From positions 1 to 64,000 of the forward strand of contig NZ_BBQM01000020.1 in NCBI RefSeq assembly GCF_000876015.1: a stretch of 64,000 nucleotides of DNA, given 5' to 3'. Shown here piece by piece: positions 42,091 through 50,203 of the stretch (positions are counted from its first letter, which is position 1; each line of letters opens with the position of its first letter). The translations under genes and the position numbers were made by a program. The notes beneath the pieces are model-generated. The model had not been told where the DNA came from. It worked only from the letters and a program-made list of their open reading frames with translations, and did no database searches. The stretch comes from Cupriavidus basilensis. GTDB lineage: Bacteria; Pseudomonadota; Gammaproteobacteria; Burkholderiales; Burkholderiaceae.

Positions 42091-43689
42091 CTACTTGAAG
42101 TAGACCTCGTCGAGCGGCGACGCCGGGCCCCAGATGGTGGTGGGCAGGTTGCCCAGCTTCTTGCTGGCCACGGTGTGGTACGGCGTGGTGTTGATGTAGA
42201 AGATCGGCAGGTCGTCGGTGACGATCTTCTGGAACGTCGCGTAGTAGGCGCGCCGCTTGGTGGCGTCGAGCGTGCCGGCCGCGGTGTTGAGCAGCTCGTC
42301 CACCTTCGGGTTGCGGTACGACTGCGTGTTGGTCCAGACCACCGGCTTGATGTTGGTGGACATGTAGGTGCGCGCCACGCCGATCACCGGGTCGCCCCAG
42401 TTGAAGACGTTGTCCATCGTCATGTCGAAGTCATGCGCCGAGATGCGCTTGGCCCAGGAAGCGAAATCGGCCGAGGCGCGCACCTGCACCGTGACGCCGA
42501 TCTTCTTCATCTGCGTGCGGATGTACTCGGCCACGTTCTTCTGCTGCTCGTCGGTGCCGGGCAGGTAGTCGATGGTCAGCGTCATGCGCTCGCCGCCGGC
42601 GTTGCGCTTGTAGCCGGCTTCGTCGAGCCATTGCTCGGCCTGCTTGAGGTCGTACGGATAGCGGTGCAGGTCGGTGGTGGCGAACGGGCTGCTGCTCACG
42701 ATGGGGCCGTCGGCGACCTGGGAGAAGCCGCTGTGCAGCGCCTTGACGATGAAGTTGCGGTCGATCGCGCTGGCGATGGCGTGGCGCACGCGCACGTCGG
42801 ACAGCGGCTTGCGATCGAGGTTGAAGGCCAGCCAGTTCAGCGCGCCCACGCCTTCGTAGCCCTTGCGCGTGAGCGTCAGGCTGGGGTTGTTCTGCAGGCG
42901 CTTGAGGTCGGTCGAGACGGACTCGTAGGGCAGCAGCTGGATGTCGCCGCGCTCCATGCCGAGCGCCAGGCTCTGCGCGTCCGGGTTGACCGTGATGACG
43001 ATCTTGTCCAGGTACGGCTTGCCGGGCAGGAAGAACTTGTCGAAGCGCGTGAGCACGATGCGCTGGCCCGGCACGAACTCGGCGAAGCGGAACGGGCCCG
43101 AGCCCACCACGCCGGCGGAGTTGGCCGGGTGCGTGGTGATCTCGCGGCCGTCGCCGTAGATGTGCTTCGGCAGGATCGGGCACAGCGCCGGCGACATCGC
43201 CAGCAGGATCGCCGGGTGCGGCTGGCTCATGCGGATGACGGCGGTGTAGGCGTCGGGCGTGTCGACCTTCTCCACGGGCGCCAGCATGCTCTGGAACGGA
43301 TGCTTGGCCTTGATCGTCATGATGGAGAACGCCACGTCCTCCGAGGTGATGGGCTTGCCGTCGTGGAACACGGCGTTGTGGCGCAGGTTGAGCGTGAGCG
43401 ACTTGCCGTCCTCGGCGAGCTTCCAGGACTCGGCCAGGTACGGTTGCGGATTCCATTTGTCGTCGAAGCGCAGCGGGCTGGCGAACAGCTGCGTCGAGGG
43501 CACGGCGGTGGCGATGCCGGACTGCACGGCGCCGTTCAGGTGGCGCGGCGACTGCGTGGTGCCGATCACCAGCGTGCCGCCGGGCTTGGGCGTGTCCGCG
43601 GCGACGGCCTGGCACACGGCCACGGCGGATAGCGCGCAAGCCATCAGCGCGTGGCGCAACCTGGGTAGGAAGGGGGCAAATCCGGTCAT
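42091..43689 (-). CDS. Extracellular solute-binding protein family 5 (peptide/nickel type)
   Basis: 532 residues with a signal peptide ending AVAADTPKPGG. Family motifs are KPGGTLVIGTTQSPRHLN, YLAESWKLAEDGKSLTLNLR, NAVFHDGKPITSEDVAFS and VVGSGPFRFAEFVPG. Family 5 proteins bind peptides, opines, nickel complexes and other small compounds. The adjacent amidohydrolase and oxidase genes point to a nitrogenous organic ligand. It heads the importer block, with a GGAG about 11 bases upstream. Confidence 0.92.
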   Translation of the reverse strand: MTGFAPFLPRLRHALMACALSAVAVCQAVAADTPKPGGTLVIGTTQSPRHLNGAVQSGIATAVPSTQLFASPLRFDDKWNPQPYLAESWKLAEDGKSLTLNLRHNAVFHDGKPITSEDVAFSIMTIKAKHPFQSMLAPVEKVDTPDAYTAVIRMSQPHPAILLAMSPALCPILPKHIYGDGREITTHPANSAGVVGSGPFRFAEFVPGQRIVLTRFDKFFLPGKPYLDKIVITVNPDAQSLALGMERGDIQLLPYESVSTDLKRLQNNPSLTLTRKGYEGVGALNWLAFNLDRKPLSDVRVRHAIASAIDRNFIVKALHSGFSQVADGPIVSSSPFATTDLHRYPYDLKQAEQWLDEAGYKRNAGGERMTLTIDYLPGTDEQQKNVAEYIRTQMKKIGVTVQVRASADFASWAKRISAHDFDMTMDNVFNWGDPVIGVARTYMSTNIKPVVWTNTQSYRNPKVDELLNTAAGTLDATKRRAYYATFQKIVTDDLPIFYINTTPYHTVASKKLGNLPTTIWGPASPLDEVYFK

Positions 43690-43816
43690 GTCGCTTTTTC
43701 TCCGTTGGATAGGTGGCAGGGTTCACGATAAGAGAGGCGATTGCCTCCGACGTAGAGCCAACGCGGAGGATCGATGGCTCCAGCACCGGCGCGCGCCGCG
43801 TGCACCGGATGCGCGC

Positions 43817-44539
43817 TCAGCCAAGCACCGAAAACGCGCCGATCGTTATCAGTGCAAGCTGCACCACGCGGGCGAACACCGCGGATGGCAGGCGCGCAAA
43901 CAGTGCTTCGCCGGCGACCGCGCCGGCGCAGAAGAACGGCACCAGCAGCGCGCCGGCGCGCACCGTGGGCAGGTCCAGCCGCCCCTGCGCGAGCAGGCCG
44001 AGCGAGGCGCCGGCGAACAGCAGCATGAAGTAGGCGAGCAGGTTCGCGCGCACCGAGGCGTCGATGGCGCCCTGGCCGCTGAAGTAATAGACCACGGGCG
44101 GGCCGCCCAGCCCGCCCAGCGCGGTGAACACGCCGCTGGCCACGCCCGCCAGCCCGGTGGCGACGGCGCCGCCGCCGTGGCGGATGCGCAGCCCGAGCAG
44201 CGCCATCACGCCCATGACCAGCACCAGCGTGCCGATGCCACGGCGCAGCAGGTGCGGCTCCACGCGGCCGAGGCCGAGCAGCGCCAGTTGATGGGCGCAC
44301 AGCGCGATGGCGGCAAGCACCGCCACCTTGCGCCAGGCCACGCGGCGCCGGCACGCGCGGATGCCCTGCCACGCGGTCAGGCCGTGCAGCAGCACCGTCA
44401 GCATCGCGGCCTGCGCGGGCGCGACCACCAGCGCGAACAGCGGCGTCATGATCAGCGCCGCGCCGAAGCCCGTCAGCCCCTTGGCGATGCCGGCGACGGC
44501 GGTGACCGCCGCCAGCACGGCAAAGGCGGAGGCGTCCAT
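43817..44539 (-). CDS. TauE/SafE-family membrane exporter
   Basis: 240 residues with seven to eight predicted helices. The repeated family motif is visible as GIAKGLTGFGAALIMTPLFAL and GVASGVFTALGGLGGPPVVYYF. TauE/SafE proteins export sulfite, sulfoacetate or other small organic anions. It begins one base after the SDR stop, so the two are coupled. Whether the transporter expels a by-product of this pathway is inference. Confidence 0.9.
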   Translation of the reverse strand: MDASAFAVLAAVTAVAGIAKGLTGFGAALIMTPLFALVVAPAQAAMLTVLLHGLTAWQGIRACRRRVAWRKVAVLAAIALCAHQLALLGLGRVEPHLLRRGIGTLVLVMGVMALLGLRIRHGGGAVATGLAGVASGVFTALGGLGGPPVVYYFSGQGAIDASVRANLLAYFMLLFAGASLGLLAQGRLDLPTVRAGALLVPFFCAGAVAGEALFARLPSAVFARVVQLALITIGAFSVLG

Positions 44540-44540
44540 G

Positions 44541-45302
44541 TCAGCGTTGCGCGTCGGGCGCGCGCGCGATGGCGAAGTTGGCGAACGCCTGGCAGGTCGG
44601 CATCAGCTCCATCGTGTTGACGTTGACGTGCGCGGGCTGCGCCAGCACCCAGCTGACCGCGCCGGCGATGTCCTCCGCCGTCAGGGCCTGGGTGCCGGCG
44701 TAGACGCCGGCCGCGCGCTGCGCGTCGCCGTGGAAGCGCGTGAGCGAGAACTCGGTGCCGCCGCTCAGGCCGGGCTCGATCGAGGTCACGCGCACGTTGC
44801 GCCCGACCAGGTCGGCGCGCAGGTTCAGGCTGTACTGGTGCACGAACGCCTTGGTGCCGCCGTACACGTTGCCGCCGGGGTAGGGGTAGGTGCCGGCGAT
44901 GGAGCCGAGGTTGACGATGGTGCCGAGATCGCGCGCCACCATGCCGGGCAGCACCGCGTGCGTGAGGTACAGCAGCCCCTTGATGTTGGTGTCGATCATG
45001 GTCTCCCAGTCCTCGAGGCTGGCCTCGTGCGCCGGGCCCGCGCCCAGCGCCAGGCCGGCGTTGTTGACCAGGGCGTCGATGGGGCCGACGGTCTCGGTGA
45101 CATAGGCCACGGCGGCGAAGACCTCCGCCTTGTAGCGCACGTCGAGCGCGAGCGGATGCAGCCTCGGGCCGCAGCGCGCGGCCAGCGCCGCGAGCTTGTC
45201 GGCGCGGCGCGCGGTGGCCACCACGGTGTGTCCGTCGCGGCACAGGCGCTCGGCGATGGCCTCGCCGAATCCGGCGGAGGCGCCGGTGATCAGCACGATC
45301 AT
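44541..45302 (-). CDS. SDR oxidoreductase, YdfG-like 3-hydroxy acid dehydrogenase
   Basis: 253 residues. Cofactor motif VLITGASAGFGEAIAERL, Arg-containing ATARRADKLAAL that favours NADP, NNAGLALG, catalytic Ser in VNLGSIAGTYPYPGG and YxxxK in VYGGTKAFVHQ. The C-terminal PGLSGGTEFSLTRFHGD segment is characteristic of YdfG, which oxidises L-allo-threonine, serine and 3-hydroxy acids. First gene of the minus-strand unit, divergent from the MocR regulator. Confidence 0.92.
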   Translation of the reverse strand: MIVLITGASAGFGEAIAERLCRDGHTVVATARRADKLAALAARCGPRLHPLALDVRYKAEVFAAVAYVTETVGPIDALVNNAGLALGAGPAHEASLEDWETMIDTNIKGLLYLTHAVLPGMVARDLGTIVNLGSIAGTYPYPGGNVYGGTKAFVHQYSLNLRADLVGRNVRVTSIEPGLSGGTEFSLTRFHGDAQRAAGVYAGTQALTAEDIAGAVSWVLAQPAHVNVNTMELMPTCQAFANFAIARAPDAQR

Positions 45303-45421
45303 CGCGGCACCTCCGCGCGTGCCGGACGGGATGGCGTGCCCGCGAAGGCGGGGTGATGCGGGGAAATCGGCGGCATGGGCTCACTCGGTAACGATGTGGC
45401 GCCATGTTGCCGCGCGTCCGG

Positions 45422-45462
45422 CTGGCATGGTTAATGCCAGTGGTGGTTTTCGATCGTACCAG
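45422..45462. promoter_or_regulatory. Probable MocR operator between SDR and regulator
   Basis: CTGGCAT (45422-45428) and ATGCCAG (45434-45440) form an inverted repeat. GTACCAG (45456-45462) repeats the second half-site in direct orientation exactly 22 bases on. Mixed inverted and direct repeats two helical turns apart are typical of MocR/PdxR sites. Confidence 0.6.
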
Positions 45463-45470
45463 TCGGGGTT

Positions 45471-47024
45471 GTGATGCGCAGTGCTGTCGTTCACCAGTTG
45501 ATGTGGCACCAGTTGTTCCCCGCGCCCGAGCGCGAGGGGCCGACCTTGCAGAGCCAGCTGCGCACGCACCTCGTCAACGCGGTGCTCGACGGCCGCGTGA
45601 CGCCGGGCACGCGGCTGCCGTCCAGCCGCGAGCTGGCCGACATGCTGGGCATTTCCCGCAATACCGTGGTGCTGGTCTACGAGCGGCTGGCCGAGGACGG
45701 CTACCTCGAGAACCGGCCGCGCAGCGGCTACTACGTGACCCATCGCTACGCCTCGCCGGCGGTGGAGGCGCTGCCCCGCGACGGGGACGGCGCGCCCGCC
45801 GCGGCGCCGGGCGGCACCAGCGCAGTGCAGTGGCAGGCGCGCATGCACGGGGTGGCCGCCGACGCCAAGTGGCTGGAGAAGCCGCACGACTGGCAGCGCT
45901 ACCGCTACCCGTTCCTGTACGGCCAGTTCGATCCCACGCTGTTCCCGATCGCCGACTGGCGCGAGTGCAGCCGCCACGCGCTCGACGTCGGCGCGATCCG
46001 CGGCTGGGCGCCCGACGCCATCGACAACGACGACAACTCCCTGGTCGACCAGTTGATCCGCCGCGTGCTGCCGCGGCGCGGCATCGCCGCCAAGCGCGAC
46101 GAGATCCTGATGACCGTGGGCGCGCAGCAGGCCCTGTTCCTGCTGGCCGAGCTGCTGATCCGGCCGGGCACGCGCGTGGCCGTGGAGGACCCCGGCTACA
46201 TGGACGCGCGCAACATCTTCCTGCGGCGCGGCGCGGTCCTTGCCGGGCTGCCGGTGGACGCCGACGGCGTGGTGCCCGACGAGGCGGCGCTGCGCGACTG
46301 CCGCTACCTGTACTGCACGCCGAGCCACCAGTGCCCCACCGGCGTGACGCTGACCACCGAGCGCCGGCTCGCGCTGCTCGACTGGACGCGCCGCTGCGAC
46401 GGCGTGCTGATCGAGGACGACTACGATGCCGAGACCCAGTACGCGGGACAGCCGCTGCCGGCGATCAAGGCCATCGACCGCGACGAGCGCGTGATCTACG
46501 TCGGCAGCCTGTCCAAGACGCTCTCGCCGGGGCTGCGCATCGGCTACGTGGTCGCGCCCGCCGCCGTGATCGTGCAGCTGCGCCGGCTGCGGCGACTGAT
46601 GATCCGGCATCCGCCGGCCAACAACCAGCTCGCGGCGGCGCTGTTCATCGAGCACGGCCACTACGACCGGCTGATGCACCGCATGCGCGAGGCCCTGGCC
46701 ACGCGCGCGGCCACGCTGTGCGACGCGGTCCGGCAGCACCTGGGCGACATGCGCTTCGCCGCGCCGCCCGGCGGCTCCGCACTGTGGGGCATGCTGCCCG
46801 GGCACGTCGACACCGGCCAGCTCAGGCGCACCGCGATGGCGCACGGCATCCTGATCGAATCGGGCGAGCCGTTCTATCTCGCCGACGCGCCGCCATGCAA
46901 CAGCCTGCGGCTCGGCTTCTCGTCGATTCCGCTCGAGCGGATCGAGCCCGGCATCCGCGAACTCGCGCGGCTGGTGTCGCCGCAGGGCCGCGTGCGCGAG
47001 ATCGGGCTGCGCGGGGCGGCATGA
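45471..47024 (+). CDS. MocR/PdxR-type GntR regulator with aminotransferase domain
   Basis: 517 residues (GTG start, ATG directly after it as an alternative). N-terminal winged helix: LRTHLVNAVLDGRVTPG, SSRELADMLGISRNTVVLVY and DGYLENRPRSGYYV. A linker leads to a fold-type I aminotransferase domain with IEDDYDAETQY and the PLP Lys in VGSLSKTLSPGLRIGYVV. Such regulators bind PLP and often an amine or amino-acid ligand. It is divergent from the SDR-to-oxidase operon and is its probable activator, in keeping with amine metabolism. Confidence 0.93.
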   Translation: MMRSAVVHQLMWHQLFPAPEREGPTLQSQLRTHLVNAVLDGRVTPGTRLPSSRELADMLGISRNTVVLVYERLAEDGYLENRPRSGYYVTHRYASPAVEALPRDGDGAPAAAPGGTSAVQWQARMHGVAADAKWLEKPHDWQRYRYPFLYGQFDPTLFPIADWRECSRHALDVGAIRGWAPDAIDNDDNSLVDQLIRRVLPRRGIAAKRDEILMTVGAQQALFLLAELLIRPGTRVAVEDPGYMDARNIFLRRGAVLAGLPVDADGVVPDEAALRDCRYLYCTPSHQCPTGVTLTTERRLALLDWTRRCDGVLIEDDYDAETQYAGQPLPAIKAIDRDERVIYVGSLSKTLSPGLRIGYVVAPAAVIVQLRRLRRLMIRHPPANNQLAAALFIEHGHYDRLMHRMREALATRAATLCDAVRQHLGDMRFAAPPGGSALWGMLPGHVDTGQLRRTAMAHGILIESGEPFYLADAPPCNSLRLGFSSIPLERIEPGIRELARLVSPQGRVREIGLRGAA

Positions 47025-47112
47025 CGCCGGCGCGCTGCATCGATGCCGTACGGCCTGCTTCGTGCGGAGGCGCCGATAGTTGATGCAGATGGAACGGAGT
47101 TGAAAGGATGCG

Positions 47113-47310
47113 ATGAATGATCTTTTTCCCGGCGCAGGGCATCATGTCCGCCTTCATCCAACCACTCATGAGGCACATGCCGTGGCCACAGCCAGGAATG
47201 CAGGTATGGCGCCGCTCGCCCGCGGCGGTCTTGCCGTTTCGCCGGAGCGCGGCCCGGGCGTGACGGCAACAGGCGGGCGGGCCGCGGCTGCCGGGCGCGG
47301 CGCGCGATGA
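47113..47310 (+). CDS. Possible 65-residue leader ORF coupled to the next gene
   Basis: An ATG preceded by AAAGGA opens a 65-codon frame whose stop overlaps the next start in ATGA form, which would allow coupling. However, its codon third positions are not GC-biased in the first half and the product (MNDLFPGAGHHVRLHPTT at the start) resembles nothing I know. The rest of 47025-47306 holds nothing else. Confidence 0.25.
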   Translation: MNDLFPGAGHHVRLHPTTHEAHAVATARNAGMAPLARGGLAVSPERGPGVTATGGRAAAAGRGAR

Positions 47311-47939
47311 AGGTACTGATCCTGGGGGCGACCGGGCTGGTCGGCCGGAACGCGCTGCGGCAGGCGCTGGAGCACGGCAGCATCGAAACGGTCATCGCGC
47401 CGACGCGCCGTGCCTTGCCCGCCCATCCCAAGCTGGACAATCCGGTCTCGCCCGATCTGCAGGCGCTGTTGCCGGAAATGGCGCGGCGGCCGGTGGACGC
47501 GGTGATCTGCGCGATGGGCACCACGATCGGCAAGGCCGGCTCGAAGGCGGCATTCCGGCATGTCGACTACGTGCTGCCGGTGGCCTTCGCGAAACTGGCC
47601 CGCCAGCAGGGGGCCAGGGCCTTCGCGCTGGTTTCCTCCCCGGGCGCGTCGCTGTCGATACCGCTGTTCTATTGCCGGACCAAGGGCGAGGTCGAGAGAG
47701 ACATCCGGGCGATCGGCTTCGAATCGCTCACGATCGTGCGCCCGGGCATGATCGGCGGCGAGCGCGACGAGTTTCGCCTCGCCGAGCGCATGATATTCCC
47801 GCTCGCGGCGCTGCTTCGCCCGGTGCTGCCGCGGGGCCTGCGCATCAATCCCGCGGCCAATATCGCCAGGGCGCTCGTGGCTGCGGTCGCCGCTGCGCTG
47901 CCCGGCGAGCGCATGATCACGTCGCGGGACCTGTCGTGA
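47307..47939 (+). CDS. NAD(P)-binding HTATIP2/SDR5-type protein
   Basis: 210 residues. Rossmann motif VLILGATGLVGRNALRQAL at the N-terminus, VDAVICAMGTTIGKAGS, and LVSSPGASLSIPLFYCRTKGEVE, where Tyr and Lys match the atypical SDR YxxxK. These proteins bind NADPH and are of unclear substrate. It is alone on the plus strand and is followed at once by the palindromic terminator element. Confidence 0.88.
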   Translation: MKVLILGATGLVGRNALRQALEHGSIETVIAPTRRALPAHPKLDNPVSPDLQALLPEMARRPVDAVICAMGTTIGKAGSKAAFRHVDYVLPVAFAKLARQQGARAFALVSSPGASLSIPLFYCRTKGEVERDIRAIGFESLTIVRPGMIGGERDEFRLAERMIFPLAALLRPVLPRGLRINPAANIARALVAAVAAALPGERMITSRDLS

Positions 47940-47957
47940 CCGCGCCGCGCGGCCGGC

Positions 47958-48001
47958 GACCAAGAAAGAAGCACCTTCGCGAAGGTGCTTCTTTCTTGGT
48001 C
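47958..48001. terminator. 44-base perfect palindrome, likely bidirectional terminator
   Basis: Twenty-two bases (47958-47979) are followed directly by their exact reverse complement (47980-48001), centred on TTCG/CGAA. The outer arms are purine- or pyrimidine-rich (AAGAAAGAAG / CTTCTTTCTT). It lies 19 bases after the SDR5-type stop and could end transcripts from either side. Confidence 0.75.
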
Positions 48002-48011
48002 CGGCCGATAT

Positions 48012-48062
48012 GTCGACGCGCCATGCGGGTCGACGCGCCATGCGGGTCGATGCGCCAGGCGG
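48012..48062 (+). repeat. 17-base tandem repeat, three units
   Basis: GTCGACGCGCCATGCGG twice exactly and once as GTCGATGCGCCAGGCGG (48012-48028, 48029-48045, 48046-48062), immediately beside the 44-base palindrome. No gene is supported between 47940 and 48311. Confidence 0.9.
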
Positions 48063-48219
48063 GAAAAAGGGATCCGAACCGGGTCGGCAAACGCACCAGG
48101 ATCCGGTTCGGACGTGCAGGCCTAATCGGCCTGCTCGGCCTTGCTGCCTTGCTGGCGAGCGTGGCCATTCTCCGACCTACCTTCGCTTTGCTACGGCGTG
48201 TCTCAGTCGGCAGACCTTC

Positions 48220-48247
48220 AGTATAGGACGGCGGTGGCGCGGGTCAA
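48220..48247 (-). promoter_or_regulatory. Sigma-70-like promoter reading toward the palindrome
   Basis: On the minus strand TTGACC (48242-48247), a 16-base spacer and TATACT (48220-48225). A transcript would start near 48213, cross the tandem repeats and end at the palindrome, about 250 bases. Confidence 0.5.
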
Positions 48248-48276
48248 CCGGAGTTTGGGCGGGCGCGCCCGCGTGC

Positions 48277-48282
48277 TACGAT
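48277..48282 (+). promoter_or_regulatory. Extended -10 promoter of the 48312 gene
   Basis: TGC-TACGAT, an extended -10 element, ends 30 bases before the GTG start. The same TGCTAC core recurs before the genes at 48758 and 49308. Confidence 0.5.
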
Positions 48283-48311
48283 CCCGCTGAAAACCGGGAA
48301 GAGACAAATAC

Positions 48312-48686
48312 GTGAGTCATGAGAATGCCGCGGCACGCTTCGATGCCGAGTTCGCCCCCCGCATCGCCGAGACGATCGCCGGCCTGTTCAGGCACCGCAT
48401 CCACGCCGAGCTCGACGGCGGCCAGAGCCCCGCGCGGCTGCACGTCTACGGCGAGCCGTTCGAAGGGGTGCGGCGCTTCGCCCATCCGCTCAACATCTAC
48501 CTGTCGTGGGACAGCCTCGAGGTGGAGGCGCTGTTCGCCACCGGCGGCGAGGAGAAGTTCGCGCTGTACCTGGCCGCGCTGCCCGGCAAGCTGCATGCGT
48601 GGCAGGCGCCGCGCCAGATCGATCTCGGCACGCGCTCCCAGGCCGAGGAGACCGTGCTGCTGGGCGGTCTCGATTTCGAGCATTGA
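48312..48686 (+). CDS. Conserved-looking hypothetical protein, 124 residues
   Basis: GTG start 30 bases after an extended -10 element. The protein is soluble and mixed alpha/beta: helix FAPRIAETIAGLFRHRIHAE, then strands (HPLNIYLSWDSLEVEALFAT) and a long Gln/Glu-rich tail (QAEETVLLGG). There are no cysteines, membrane segments or known motifs. Third-position GC bias supports coding. Function unknown; it is the first of five small genes in a row on this strand. Confidence 0.7.
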   Translation: MSHENAAARFDAEFAPRIAETIAGLFRHRIHAELDGGQSPARLHVYGEPFEGVRRFAHPLNIYLSWDSLEVEALFATGGEEKFALYLAALPGKLHAWQAPRQIDLGTRSQAEETVLLGGLDFEH

Positions 48687-48723
48687 GCACGCCGCGCGCG
48701 CGGCCACCGGCGGGCGCTCGTGC

Positions 48724-48729
48724 TACAGT
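48724..48729 (+). promoter_or_regulatory. Extended -10 promoter of the 48758 gene
   Basis: TGC-TACAGT, ending 28 bases before the ATG at 48758, so this small gene is probably transcribed on its own. Confidence 0.5.
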
Positions 48730-48757
48730 TGCCGGATGCGTTCTCCGGAGGAGCATC

Positions 48758-48961
48758 ATGTCCAAGGATTCCACGCCGCATCTGCAGGCCATCGTCCAGA
48801 CCGCGCCGCAGGCCGGCCGCTATGTATGGGTGATCACGCTGGTCGATTTCGATGCGCGTCTGGTCAAGCGCAATATCGTCTCCGACGATACTTTCACCAC
48901 TTCGGACGCCGCGCGCGTGGCTGGCGACGCCCAGCTCAAGGCGATGGCGGAAGACCGATAG
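48758..48961 (+). CDS. Hypothetical protein, 67 residues
   Basis: ATG with an excellent ribosome site (GGAGGAG, 4 bases upstream) and its own extended -10. The 67-residue product reads as a small beta-rich domain (RYVWVITLVDFDARLVKRN) ending in a helix (DAARVAGDAQLKAMAED). No cysteine or membrane segment. Not recognised. The longer in-frame extension upstream overlaps the preceding gene and is not used. Confidence 0.7.
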   Translation: MSKDSTPHLQAIVQTAPQAGRYVWVITLVDFDARLVKRNIVSDDTFTTSDAARVAGDAQLKAMAEDR

Positions 48962-49043
48962 CGGCCGTCCGCGGTACGGGCAATCGTGCCCGCACCGGTC
49001 GCGCCGGCCGCCCTGGCCACGCGCACCGGGCGCGGGAGCAACG

Positions 49044-49259
49044 ATGACGCTTTGCGATGCGTGCGCGCAGATCCGGCCCGGTTCGACCGGCGGCACCGGA
49101 CACCCGCGGCTGCTGCTGACGGACACGCAGCGCATCAAGCCGCGCGGAGAGCCCGCGATCACCTTCGCCACCTACACCTGCGCGGACTGCGGCTGCCGCT
49201 GGCGCCACGAGAGCGACAAGAACGGCAAGGGGCCGGGCTGGTCCATCGAGCCCGCCTGA
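49044..49259 (+). CDS. Small zinc-ribbon-like hypothetical protein, 71 residues
   Basis: ATG preceded by GGGAG. Two CxxC pairs, CDAC at residues 4-7 and CADC around residue 47, could bind one zinc ion. The rest is basic and polar (RWRHESDKNGKGPGWS). It may be a nucleic-acid or protein-binding ribbon. No obvious promoter of its own was seen, unlike its neighbours, so it may be read through from 48758. Confidence 0.65.
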   Translation: MTLCDACAQIRPGSTGGTGHPRLLLTDTQRIKPRGEPAITFATYTCADCGCRWRHESDKNGKGPGWSIEPA

Positions 49260-49277
49260 GTGGCCTGCCGGCCATGC

Positions 49278-49283
49278 TACGAT
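49278..49283 (+). promoter_or_regulatory. Extended -10 promoter of the 49308 gene
   Basis: TGC-TACGAT, ending 25 bases before the ATG at 49308. The nine bases are identical with the element at 48274-48282. Confidence 0.5.
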
Positions 49284-49307
49284 CCGGACAACGCATCGGA
49301 GGCGAAG

Positions 49308-49535
49308 ATGGCAAAGCACGTGTTCACACGCAGCCAGTACCTGGCAATCCTCAACGAGAGCCTGAAGAGCGATCCGCGCTGGCGGCCCGGCATGGCCTTC
49401 GTGTTCCTGCCGCCCGGCGCCGATGCCGCGGGCGCGAGCGGGGTGGGCTGCACCGGACCCGATGCCGCGCTGCCCGTGTATGCCGAGATCGAGCGCGTGG
49501 CGGCGGAGCTGATCGAGGTGCGCGGCGAGGCATAG
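49308..49535 (+). CDS. Hypothetical protein, 75 residues
   Basis: ATG with GGAGG upstream and an extended -10 element. The product starts KHVFTRSQYLAILNESLKS and has a Gly/Ala-rich middle (LPPGADAAGASGVGCTGPDA) before a C-terminal helix (EIERVAAELIEVRGE). No known motif. GC-biased third positions support coding. Confidence 0.65.
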   Translation: MAKHVFTRSQYLAILNESLKSDPRWRPGMAFVFLPPGADAAGASGVGCTGPDAALPVYAEIERVAAELIEVRGEA

Positions 49536-49591
49536 CGCCGCCCGCGGCGTTTCCCGCGGCTGCCGTCCGGTCCCGCCGGCGCCGAGGTGCG

Positions 49592-49597
49592 TACAAT
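49592..49597 (+). promoter_or_regulatory. -10 promoter element of the 49629 gene
   Basis: TACAAT, 31 bases before the GTG at 49629. It rules out the earlier GTG at 49587 as the start. Confidence 0.5.
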
Positions 49598-49628
49598 ACC
49601 GCCCCAGACCGACTCTAGCGAACCTGCC

Positions 49629-49919
49629 GTGAAAAAGACCGACCTCGAAAAGAACAAAGGGCTGAAGCTTGCCAACAGCCTGAAGCACAGTGCCGCCGTC
49701 CGGGCCGCGCGCGAAGGCGCCCAGCCGAAGGTCGACCGCCGCGAGCAGCGCCGCCTCGACCAGGAACTCGGCCTGGTGCCGTTCGCCTGCAAGCTCGACG
49801 GCGAGCTGGTCAAGCGCCTGCAGGCGCTGGCGGTGGCGCATCCGGATGGCATGAGCGGACTGCTGAAGGAAGCGCTGGAGCGCGGCCTGCCCGCGCCGTC
49901 CGCTTCGGCCGAGGCCTGA
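49629..49919 (+). CDS. Hypothetical Lys/Arg-rich helical protein, 96 residues
   Basis: GTG start placed after the TACAAT element. The product is highly charged and helical: KKTDLEKNKGLKLANSLKHS, then VDRREQRRLDQELG. A C-terminal segment follows (DGELVKRLQALAVAHPDG, MSGLLKEALERGL) that looks like a ribbon-helix-helix-like or small dimerisation helix pair. DNA binding is possible but not shown. A strong terminator follows. Confidence 0.65.
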   Translation: MKKTDLEKNKGLKLANSLKHSAAVRAAREGAQPKVDRREQRRLDQELGLVPFACKLDGELVKRLQALAVAHPDGMSGLLKEALERGLPAPSASAEA

Positions 49920-49990
49920 ACTGCTGCGCCGCGCGGCCACGCGGCCGGCACGTGTGATGGATCGAACGCGCTGGCCGCCGGCCCGCCCGC

Positions 49991-50031
49991 AATGAAAAAC
50001 GCCCGCTGGAATCCAGCGGGCGTTTTTCATT
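49991..50031. terminator. Bidirectional terminator
   Basis: Perfect 20-base arms (AATGAAAAACGCCCGCTGGA and its complement) around a single base, with A and T tracts on the outside. It ends the row of small plus-strand genes and the convergent minus-strand unit from 51288. Confidence 0.93.
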
Positions 50032-50203
50032 GGTCGATGCGGCACAACCCCGGGTGCAGGGCCATCGGCCTGACGGCAGCAATCCCTGGCCGGGCAGCGC
50101 GGGCAGCGTCGTCCTTGCGCGCGACTTGCCAGCGACGCCGCGCGAGCCGACGCGGGCCGCGAGGGACATTGCCGCCGCAACCGGATTGCCCGGCTTCCGG
50201 GCG

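Noticed and set aside
47917..48168. 83-codon minus-strand frame through the palindrome
   Set aside because: It translates the tandem repeats and palindrome into a repetitive Arg/Pro-rich product and lacks a good ribosome site.
48163..48251. Structured small RNA read from the plus strand at 48163-48251
   Set aside because: No known RNA family is recognisable; the promoter there reads the minus strand, so only the minus-strand transcript was kept as a finding.
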